DNA from: JAKIVR01 sp035933635
GTDB taxonomy: Archaea > Thermoplasmatota > Thermoplasmata > Lutacidiplasmatales > UBA184
Assembly (NCBI GenBank): GCA_035933635.1
Contig: DASYYY010000025.1
Coordinates: 1 to 45,514, forward strand
DNA length: 45,514 nt
Reading direction: 5' to 3'
Position 1 is the stretch's first letter. The number at the start of each line of letters is the position of its first letter. Below, piece after piece: positions 39,531-45,514 of the stretch. The notes under the pieces are model-generated. The model was not told where the DNA came from and ran no database searches. It worked only from the letters and a program-made list of their open reading frames with translations. The translations under genes and the position numbers were made by a program.

Positions 39531-40433
39531 CTAGACAATCGGGTGGCCGGAGAGTCCGAGAGCAACGACGACCGCGACGGCAAACAGCGCGCTCATGGCG
39601 AAATGGTTTCGGAACGGTCCGCGGGTCGATCGGGGGGCCTTGGAGAGGGAGAGGTCGGTCGAGGCGGCGACCAAAGCGATCGCCGCGAGACCGAGAAGGT
39701 AGGGCCAGGCGAGCCCTGCGAGAAGGCCGAACCCGGCGAAGAGGGCCAGTGCGGCGGCGTGCAACACGGGTACGAGTCGGACGCTGTTGGTAACCCCCAT
39801 CCGGAGGGGGAGGGAGCGCAGCCCCAGTTCGCGGTCGGAGTCAAGATCTCCCAGACTGTGGATCGTCTCGAACGCGGTCCCCCACAGGTGCATCGCGCCT
39901 ACCGCTGCTCCCACCTCGAGCCAGGGTGGAGCGGGATCCAGCGCGATGAAGACCGCCGCCGGGACGATCGCTTCGACCAGGCCCAGGAAGGGGGTCGTGA
40001 GGGCGGTGTAGCGCTTCGTGTAGGAGTAGCCGAAGACGATGGCCACGGCCGGGAAGCTCAGGTAGAAGGCGAGCGGGGTGAGGAACCGCGCGGCCACGAT
40101 CAGCACGGCCGAGCTGACCAATGCGAACGTGAGGGCGGTGGCCGGCGCGTACCGGCCGGTGACGAGCGCCCGGTCCTGCGTGCGGGGATTCCGCGCGTCG
40201 TACTCCCGGTCGGCCCAGCGGTTGAAACTGTGCCCGGCGTTCCGCGCCGCAACGAAGGCGATCAGGATGAGCGCAAGAGGAAGGAGCGGTGGAACACCGT
40301 CGGCGGCGACGAAGAGGAATCCGACCGCGAACGGCAGGTTGAGGCCGAGGTTCTGAAGCTCGAGATACTTCCAGAGCTCTTGCGCCGCGCCGCGTCGGGG
40401 CGGGGCGCTCACGACGGGCGGTTCGGGAACCAT
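39531..40433 (-). CDS. ubiA: UbiA-family polyprenyltransferase
   Basis: 300 residues, about eight hydrophobic segments. The first aspartate-rich motif is in RNAGHSFNRWADREYDARNP (N-x3-D-x3-D, about residues 64-83) and the second in LGDLDSDRELGLRSLPLRMG (D-x-D-x-E, about 193-212), both typical of UbiA, which joins a prenyl chain to an aromatic or lipid acceptor. Its start overlaps the 3' end of ubiD by 25 bases, so the two are one operon; together they resemble the prenylation plus decarboxylation steps of a menaquinone/ubiquinone-like pathway (futalosine or chorismate route unknown). Integral membrane protein. Confidence 0.85.
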   Translation of the reverse strand: MVPEPPVVSAPPRRGAAQELWKYLELQNLGLNLPFAVGFLFVAADGVPPLLPLALILIAFVAARNAGHSFNRWADREYDARNPRTQDRALVTGRYAPATALTFALVSSAVLIVAARFLTPLAFYLSFPAVAIVFGYSYTKRYTALTTPFLGLVEAIVPAAVFIALDPAPPWLEVGAAVGAMHLWGTAFETIHSLGDLDSDRELGLRSLPLRMGVTNSVRLVPVLHAAALALFAGFGLLAGLAWPYLLGLAAIALVAASTDLSLSKAPRSTRGPFRNHFAMSALFAVAVVVALGLSGHPIV

Positions 40434-41890
40434 TTCGAGAGGACCGGGTCATCGCGGACGATCGTATCGACGCGAGCGACCGTCCCCGGATCGCTCCGGA
40501 TCTCCTCCGGCCAGGGCCTCGGGAATCCCTCGTCGGAGGTCTTCTTGGTCGCGTCGATCCCCACCTTGGCCCCCAGGTTCGGTATCGGGTTGGAGATGGA
40601 GAGCTGGTCGACCGGCCCCTGCGAGAGTTCGAGGTCCCGACCGGGATCGGCCTGCAACGTCACGCGGTAGAGGACCTCGCGCAGGTCGTGGACGTTGACG
40701 TCGTGGTCGACGACGACGAGGTAGCGCGTGAACATCAGCTGCCCGAGCCCCCAGAGCGCGTGCATGACCTTCCGTGCGTGGAACGGGTAGGACTTGCGGA
40801 TGGAGACGACGGCGAGATTGATGAACAGACCTTCGGCGGGCAGGTCCATGTCGACGATCTCGGGCAGGACGAGCCGGACGACGGGCAGGAAGACCCGTTC
40901 GACCGCCTTGCCGAGGACCGAGTCCTCCGTGGGCGGGCGCCCGGTCACCGTACTGAGGTAGATCGGCTCCTCGCGGCGCGTGAGCCGGGTCACGTGGAAC
41001 ACCGGGAAATCCTCGGGCGCCGAATAGTAGCCCGTGTGGTCCCCGAAGGGTCCCTCAACCTTCCGCTCGGTGGGGTCGACGTACCCCTCAAGGACGATCT
41101 CCGCCTGCGCCGGTAGCTCGATGTCGCAGGTCCGGGCCTTGACCAGCTCGATCGGCTCGCCGGCCAGCAGTCCGGCGAAGACGAAGTTAGAGATGCCCTC
41201 GGGCACCGGTGCCAGCCCCGAGAACACGGTCACCGGGTCGGCGCCGATCACCGCCACGACCGGCATGCGTTCGCCCCGCGCGGCCCACTTGCGGTAGTTG
41301 TTGGCCCCCACGCGATGGACCTGGAAGTGCATCCCGAGCGTGTCCGGGCCGTACTGTTGCAGCCGGTAGATCCCGGTGTGGGGCTCTCCGGTCTCGGGGT
41401 CGGTCGTGATGACCACCGGGAAGGTGATGGTGGGGCCGCCGTCGCCCGGCCAGCACTTGATGATCGGGAGCGAACCGAGGTCCACTCGGTCGGTCTCCAC
41501 CTCCTGACACGGGGCGCTCCGCACACGTTTGGGCGCCAGAGAGCGGAGGAGCTCGAGGGTTTGCAGCGTGGCGCCGAGGTCCTTGAGCGCCCCGACGATG
41601 CCCGCCGGGGGACGCAGGTGAACGAGCCGACCGATCCGGTCGGCGGCGGCCTCCACGTCGGGCACCCCGAGGGCGAGCGCGATGCGGCGGGGCGAGCCCA
41701 GTACGTTCATGGCCACGGGCATCGACGCGCCGCGGACGTTCTCGAACAGGAGCGCCGGGCCATCGCGCCGGACCACCCGCTGCGTGATGGCGGAGATCTC
41801 GAGCTCCCGGTTCACCGGGGACCGGACCCGGAGGAGGTCCCCCTGCTCCTCCAGCTTCCCGAGGAAATCGCCCAGCGAGCGGAAGGACAT
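40409..41890 (-). CDS. ubiD: UbiD-family decarboxylase (prFMN-dependent)
   Basis: 493 residues from ATG 41890 (MSFRSLGDFLGKLEEQ), matching UbiD length. Conserved motifs: FENVRG, PIIKCWPGDGGPTITFPVVI, NNYRKWAARGERMPV, VEGPFGDHTGYYS (the prFMN-binding/catalytic Glu segment), and KVMHALWGLGQLMFTRYLVV. UbiD enzymes decarboxylate aromatic or unsaturated acids with prenylated FMN, which needs UbiX; no ubiX is in the window. It overlaps ubiA and probably decarboxylates the prenylated quinone precursor. A TATA-like GTATTAA lies 24-30 bases upstream (leaderless), and rules out the longer frame from 42052. Confidence 0.88.
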   Translation of the reverse strand: MSFRSLGDFLGKLEEQGDLLRVRSPVNRELEISAITQRVVRRDGPALLFENVRGASMPVAMNVLGSPRRIALALGVPDVEAAADRIGRLVHLRPPAGIVGALKDLGATLQTLELLRSLAPKRVRSAPCQEVETDRVDLGSLPIIKCWPGDGGPTITFPVVITTDPETGEPHTGIYRLQQYGPDTLGMHFQVHRVGANNYRKWAARGERMPVVAVIGADPVTVFSGLAPVPEGISNFVFAGLLAGEPIELVKARTCDIELPAQAEIVLEGYVDPTERKVEGPFGDHTGYYSAPEDFPVFHVTRLTRREEPIYLSTVTGRPPTEDSVLGKAVERVFLPVVRLVLPEIVDMDLPAEGLFINLAVVSIRKSYPFHARKVMHALWGLGQLMFTRYLVVVDHDVNVHDLREVLYRVTLQADPGRDLELSQGPVDQLSISNPIPNLGAKVGIDATKKTSDEGFPRPWPEEIRSDPGTVARVDTIVRDDPVLSKWFPNRPS

Positions 41891-41913
41891 CGGGGCGGCG
41901 ACCGCGGTTGAGG

Positions 41914-41920
41914 TTAATAC
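41914..41920 (-). promoter_or_regulatory. TATA-like box (GTATTAA) of the ubiD-ubiA operon
   Basis: 24-30 bases before ATG 41890. It lies in the divergent region with the HTH_10 gene. Confidence 0.5.
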
Positions 41921-41975
41921 CCAAATGGCGTGGACGGACGGTTCACGGGAAAACCTCGGGGGGCGAGGCTCGTCG

Positions 41976-42716
41976 ATGCTGACCGTCACGCTGGAGTTCC
42001 GGACCCACGACCTCGAGCCGCTGGGGATCATCCCCGAGCGGATCTTCGTCAACTACGAGTCGATCGAACTCCTCGAGACGCTCCGGCTCGAACGGGGCTG
42101 GCGGCTCCAGCTCCTCAAGCTGCGGCGGCGCCGCCCGCTGCGCTCGGACGCCGAGCTCGAGCGCGAGTCCCGCCAGATCCGCCGGGAGTACGGCCTGCAG
42201 CGCTTCCAGGTGCTCGAACGCCGTCCCAAGACCCGGGAGTATATCCTCCTCGTCCGGCAGCGCAATTCGCCGGCGATCGAGAAGGTCCTCGCGCTGGCGG
42301 GCGGACGCATCAGCCCGACCGCGCCGTTCAAAATCGACGAGCGCCGCGTGGTGGCGACCTTCCACGGCGAGGCAATGGCGCTCCGCAAAGTGCTCGCCCG
42401 GCTCGAACGCGAGGGCCTGCCGTTCCGGGTCGTGCGCAGCTCCACCCGTCCGTACTCGACCGAGGGGGCGGACCGCGACCTGACCGTCCGACAGCGGGCC
42501 GCGCTCGCGAAGGCGTGGGCGCTCGGGTTCTACACGGTGCCCCGCCGCATCACCCTCACCCGGTTGGCCGCGCTGAGCGGCCAGAGCCCTCCGGCCCTGG
42601 GCAAGATGCTCCGACGTGCCGAGGGAACCCTCATTACCCGCTACCTGGCGACGGACGCCGGGATCATGGCGGAGATCGAGGGCGCCGAGTCCGGCGCTCC
42701 GATGGGAGAGGCCTAG
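41976..42716 (+). CDS. HTH_10 (bacterio-opsin activator type) transcriptional regulator
   Basis: 246 residues from ATG 41976 (MLTVTLEFRTHDLEPLGIIP); a longer frame upstream overlaps ubiD and is excluded. The C-terminal domain DLTVRQRAALAKAWALGFYT, VPRRITLTRLAALSGQSPPA and LGKMLRRAEGTLI is HTH_10, which is largely archaeal. The N-terminal part (IFVNYESIELLETLRLERGW onward) is a BAT-associated alpha/beta ligand domain. It is divergent from ubiD and may control it or sense redox/light-type signals; not known. Followed at 22 bases by dut. Confidence 0.75.
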   Translation: MLTVTLEFRTHDLEPLGIIPERIFVNYESIELLETLRLERGWRLQLLKLRRRRPLRSDAELERESRQIRREYGLQRFQVLERRPKTREYILLVRQRNSPAIEKVLALAGGRISPTAPFKIDERRVVATFHGEAMALRKVLARLEREGLPFRVVRSSTRPYSTEGADRDLTVRQRAALAKAWALGFYTVPRRITLTRLAALSGQSPPALGKMLRRAEGTLITRYLATDAGIMAEIEGAESGAPMGEA

Positions 42717-42738
42717 TCTCCCCCGTGTGGACCCTCGC

Positions 42739-43185
42739 ATGATCACCCCGAGCGCGGCGCGCGTCATCGTCGAACGGCTCCCGGAACTGCCGGAGGCCCC
42801 GCTTCCTCGCCAAGCCACCCCCGGTTCGGCCTGCTTCGACCTCAGCGCGGCGGTCGGGACGACGCTCCGACGCAGCGAGGTGACGCGGGTCCGCACCGGC
42901 TTGCGGATGCGGGCGCCGGTCGGAACCTTTCTGGAGGTACGACCTCGGAGCGGGCTCTCCACCAAGGGCGTGATCATGGCGAACGCCCCCGGGACGATCG
43001 ACGCCGACTACTCGGGGGAGGTGCAGGTCCCTCTCACCTACCTGTTCGAGGGAAGCTACGAGATCCTGGCCGGTGATCGCATCGCACAGATCCGACTCGT
43101 TCCCGTGCACCCCGTCGAATTCCTGGCCGGGCAGGTCGAGCTGGTGGCCGGTCGGATCGGCGGTTTCGGAAGCACTGGCCGTTAG
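42739..43185 (+). CDS. dut: dUTP diphosphatase
   Basis: About 148 residues from ATG 42739. The trimeric dUTPase motifs are all present: motif 1 ATPGSACFDLSA, motif 2 EVRPRSGLSTKGVIMANAPG, motif 3 TIDADYSGEVQVPL (D/Y that bind uracil), motif 4 GDRIAQIRLVPV, motif 5 GGFGSTGR (phosphate-binding C-terminal tail). It hydrolyses dUTP to dUMP and PPi, keeping uracil out of DNA. A GTG at 42727 is an alternative start. Lies 22 bases after the HTH_10 gene. Confidence 0.85.
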   Translation: MITPSAARVIVERLPELPEAPLPRQATPGSACFDLSAAVGTTLRRSEVTRVRTGLRMRAPVGTFLEVRPRSGLSTKGVIMANAPGTIDADYSGEVQVPLTYLFEGSYEILAGDRIAQIRLVPVHPVEFLAGQVELVAGRIGGFGSTGR

Positions 43186-43194
43186 AGGGCGAAC

Positions 43195-44031
43195 ATGCCC
43201 GCCGCGCGCCGCCGGCCGGCCGCGGTGGGCGGATCGCCCTGGGGGCGGATCGCCTCCGACCGGAGGCACGGCGCCTACCCGCTGGCCCTCGCGGCGCTCG
43301 ACGACCTCACTCGAGCGCTCGCATCCCTAGATTCGGTCGAGCCCGGAGCTCTCGAGCGGTGGGGTCGGGGGCTCCGGGCGGCCCAACCGGCGATGGGCAC
43401 GATCCAGCGGCTCGGAGGTGAGCTGACGGATTGGGGCGCAAGGGCCGAACGCCGGATCCCGGCTCGCCGAGTACGGAGCTGGGCCCGGGCCTGGAAGCGA
43501 CGACTCGGGCGGGAGCGAGCGCTCGTCGTGGCCGGAGCCCGTCGGCGGTGGGCCCCGCACATGCGGGTTCTCACGTTCAGCCGAAGTTCCGCCGTCGAAG
43601 ACCTTCTTCGTTCTCTGCCCGTGCGCCGGCAGCCCGTCCGGGTGACGATCGCACGGAGCACTCCCGGCGGTGAGGGGGCGCCGCTGGCCCGAAGCCTCCG
43701 ACGAGCCGGCCTCCGGGTCCGACTGGTCCACGACCGCACGGCCCGAGCCGCGCTGAGCGAGGAGGACATCCTGCTCCTCGGAGCCGACCTCGTCTACAAC
43801 GATGGCTCCCTGGTCCACAAGATCGGCACCCGCCGCTTGGCCCGGGAGGCGCGACGTCGCGGGGTGAGGACGATCGCGCTCGCGGGCCGATCGAAGTTTC
43901 TGGACGCGCCACCGCCCCGCCGGGTGCCCGGGCGGGGGCGGTTCGACCTGACCCCGGCGCGTTGGATCTCCGAGTATTGGACCGACCGGGGCCGGACCCC
44001 GGCTACCGTGCGGAGTCGGGGAACTCGGTGA
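43195..44031 (+). CDS. eIF2B-like (IF-2B alpha/beta/delta family) protein
   Basis: 278 residues. The N-terminal helical part (LALAALDDLTRALASLDSVE) is followed by the Rossmann-like domain: VLTFSRSSAVEDLLRSLPVR, VTIARSTPGGEGAPLARSLR, RAGLRVRLVHDRTARAALSE, EDILLLGADLVYNDGSLVHK, IGTRRLAREARRRGVRTIAL and AGRSKFLD. These are conserved in eIF2B subunits, ribose-1,5-bisphosphate isomerase and MtnA. The archaeal members are often R15P isomerase (AMP pathway) or of unknown role; which one cannot be told. 9 bases after dut, likely same operon; its 3' end overlaps the convergent helicase gene by 29 bases. Confidence 0.7.
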   Translation: MPAARRRPAAVGGSPWGRIASDRRHGAYPLALAALDDLTRALASLDSVEPGALERWGRGLRAAQPAMGTIQRLGGELTDWGARAERRIPARRVRSWARAWKRRLGRERALVVAGARRRWAPHMRVLTFSRSSAVEDLLRSLPVRRQPVRVTIARSTPGGEGAPLARSLRRAGLRVRLVHDRTARAALSEEDILLLGADLVYNDGSLVHKIGTRRLAREARRRGVRTIALAGRSKFLDAPPPRRVPGRGRFDLTPARWISEYWTDRGRTPATVRSRGTR

Positions 44032-45514
44032 GCATCTTCTGGACGGGGGCGCGCGACCGATGCGGTGGTAGTTCCCCCGGACGGAGCCGCTCGGATTCGA
44101 CCTCCTCCAGCATCTCGTGCATCCGGCGCTCCTTGGCGATCGCCGACCGGAACATCCCCTCGTCCCGGGTGCCCGCCGCGATGAGGACGATGGCCCGACC
44201 CGCGCGTGCGCGGCCGGTTCGGCCCCGCCGCTGGATGGTCCGGATCTCGTCCGGCACGGGCTCGTAGAGCACGACGAGGTCGGTCGAGGGGATGTCCAGC
44301 CCCTCCTCGGCGACGGAGGTCGCTACCAGGCAGTTGAGGTCGCCGTGGCGGAACCGGTCGAGGATCTCGGCCTGCGACCGCTGGCTCAACCCCTCGTCCG
44401 CCCCGTGGGTCGCCTGCCCGACGAACCGGACCGCGCGCACCACCCCGTCGGGGACCTTGGCGAGCTCCCCGACGAGCTGTTCGGCGGTCTGGCGGTACTG
44501 GGTGAACACGATCACCTTCGCCTGCGGCGCCGAGCGGAGCTCCTCGGTGACGATCCGAACGGCGGTCGCCATCTTCGGGTGCTCCAGGTGCGTCGTCGCC
44601 AGCCGGCGCTCGACCTCGACGACGTCCGGGTCGCTCAGGAATCCGCGGAGCGCCGGGGAGCGTCGCGACTCGGCGTCCTCATGCTGCCGCGCCAGGTACT
44701 GTCGGAGCGCCTCGACCCCTTGGGTCTCGACGAGCTCGATGGCATGGTTGGCCTTCATCGCGATGGCCTGGGCGGTCCGGGCGCTCCAGACGGGCCCGGG
44801 GGCCGGCTCGCCGCGGGCACGTGCGGCCGCGATCTGGCGGTCGAGCAGCCGGCCGATCTCGAGCAGTTCCCGCCGGGAGATCGCCGTGGAGGAGGCATGC
44901 CCGAGCTTCTGGAGCGCCTCCAGCTGCCGCCCCACCACCGTCTTTAGGAACGTCCCGAGGAGGCGCACCTCCGCCGGCACCGGGACCTCAACCGGGTCGA
45001 CGTGGATCGCGTGCGTGTACGGCACGACATCCGGGTCCGTGGGGCTCCGATGCTCGAACCGGCGGATCCCCAGGTTGCGCCAGACCTCGCGGATGCGGTC
45101 GAGCCGGGAACCCGGCGACGCGGTCATGGCCAGGACCCGGATGTTCCGGTCCTCGAGCGCACGACCGAGGGCCACGTACGGGTAATCTCCGACGGCCCGA
45201 TGGGCCTCGTCGAACACAACGAGCGAGAACTCCTCGAGGGGGAATCCCCCCGCCAGCAGGTCGTTCGCCACCACCTGCGGCGTGGCGACCAGGACCTGGG
45301 GCGGGCGCAGGAGCTCCTGGCGCCGTTCCGGGGAGACCGCACCGGTCAGGACGATCGGCTCCGGGGAGAACAGCGTCGTGGAGATGCTTCGGGCGTGCTG
45401 CAAAGCGAGCGGACGGGTCGGTGCCAGGACCAGGATCGAACGGGTGGGTTGCCGGAGCAGGTACTCGGCGATGACCCGCAGCGCGATCGCGGTCTTCCCG
45501 AGACCCGTGGGAAG
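44003..45514 (-). CDS. hef: Hef-type DEAH helicase, 5' end beyond the window, no nuclease domain
   Basis: The frame is open to the right edge, where motif I (LPTGLGKTAIAL) is visible, so the start lies outside. Further motifs: motif Ia APTRPLALQHA, motif II VVFDEAHRAVG (DEAH), motif III AMTASPGS, then the helical insert (LLGTFLKTVVGRQLEALQKL) typical of Hef/FANCM, motif IV VIVFTQYRQTAEQLV, motif V VATSVAEEGLDI and motif VI IQRRGRTGRARAG. This is the Hef/FANCM helicase that remodels stalled forks. The product ends at 44003 (KMLTEFPDSAR) after the helicase and lacks the XPF-like nuclease and HhH domains of full Hef. Overlaps the eIF2B-like gene by 29 bases at its 3' end. Confidence 0.85.
   Translation of the reverse strand, partial: LPTGLGKTAIALRVIAEYLLRQPTRSILVLAPTRPLALQHARSISTTLFSPEPIVLTGAVSPERRQELLRPPQVLVATPQVVANDLLAGGFPLEEFSLVVFDEAHRAVGDYPYVALGRALEDRNIRVLAMTASPGSRLDRIREVWRNLGIRRFEHRSPTDPDVVPYTHAIHVDPVEVPVPAEVRLLGTFLKTVVGRQLEALQKLGHASSTAISRRELLEIGRLLDRQIAAARARGEPAPGPVWSARTAQAIAMKANHAIELVETQGVEALRQYLARQHEDAESRRSPALRGFLSDPDVVEVERRLATTHLEHPKMATAVRIVTEELRSAPQAKVIVFTQYRQTAEQLVGELAKVPDGVVRAVRFVGQATHGADEGLSQRSQAEILDRFRHGDLNCLVATSVAEEGLDIPSTDLVVLYEPVPDEIRTIQRRGRTGRARAGRAIVLIAAGTRDEGMFRSAIAKERRMHEMLEEVESERLRPGELPPHRSRAPVQKMLTEFPDSAR

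Noticed and set aside
41930..42742. 270-codon plus-strand frame overlapping the HTH_10 gene
   Set aside because: Pro/Arg/Ala shadow; the HTH_10 frame has the conserved domain.

Overview
The window looks like the chromosome of a GC-rich archaeon, most likely an uncultured Thermoplasmatota (Thermoplasmata) lineage; the lineage is an inference. Reasons: an archaeosine synthase (ArcS), a Hef-type helicase, a HTH_10 (bacterio-opsin activator type) regulator, UbiA/UbiD and dUTPase in an archaeal-style cluster, a tRNA-Val without encoded CCA, TATA-like boxes 22-35 bases upstream of start codons (leaderless promoters), and many secreted beta-propeller/PKD proteins.

Left part (1-23552): host accessory region dominated by exported proteins: NHL, YVTN and kelch propellers, PKD domains, a DUF2341-type protein and several Ser/Thr/Asn-rich secreted proteins. 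Among them lies a small regulatory neighbourhood (8363-11906): a degenerate SDR, an AbrB-like regulator, a degenerate M29 aminopeptidase-like protein and a two-HTH regulator. Three copies of a TTTAG-N4-CTAAA palindrome sit at the promoters of the first three. At 14998-19518 a 1065-residue kelch/PKD membrane protein is followed by a membrane protein with two extracellular PKD domains and a cytoplasmic winged helix, which looks like a trans-membrane one-component regulator with a partner receptor.

Centre (23593-37021): a complete 13.4-kb casposon, i.e. a self-synthesizing transposon that uses a Cas1 integrase. It is bounded by perfect 26-bp terminal inverted repeats and perfect 14-bp target-site duplications (GATGGTACGATGGG); the right duplication overlaps the last 4 nt of a tRNA-Val gene. 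It encodes Cas1 with a C-terminal HTH (casposase), a protein-primed-type family B DNA polymerase, an HNH endonuclease, winged-helix and zinc-ribbon proteins. Its cargo looks defensive: a XhoI/PaeR7I-like restriction-modification pair, a DUF6998 protein and an AbiV protein in one operon behind cas1, plus a TIR/deoxyribosyltransferase-like protein, a HEPN protein with an RNxxxH motif and a kinase-fold protein next to a winged-helix gene. The casposase and the winged-helix gene each carry a palindrome in the promoter. Outside the left duplication lies a diverged copy of the right terminal repeat, suggesting an earlier insertion at the same tRNA or a target that resembles the element end.

Right part (37032-45514): host housekeeping: tRNA-Val, arcS, a small conserved protein, ubiA-ubiD (overlapping), a divergent HTH_10 regulator, dUTPase, an eIF2B-like protein, and a Hef-type helicase that runs off the window.
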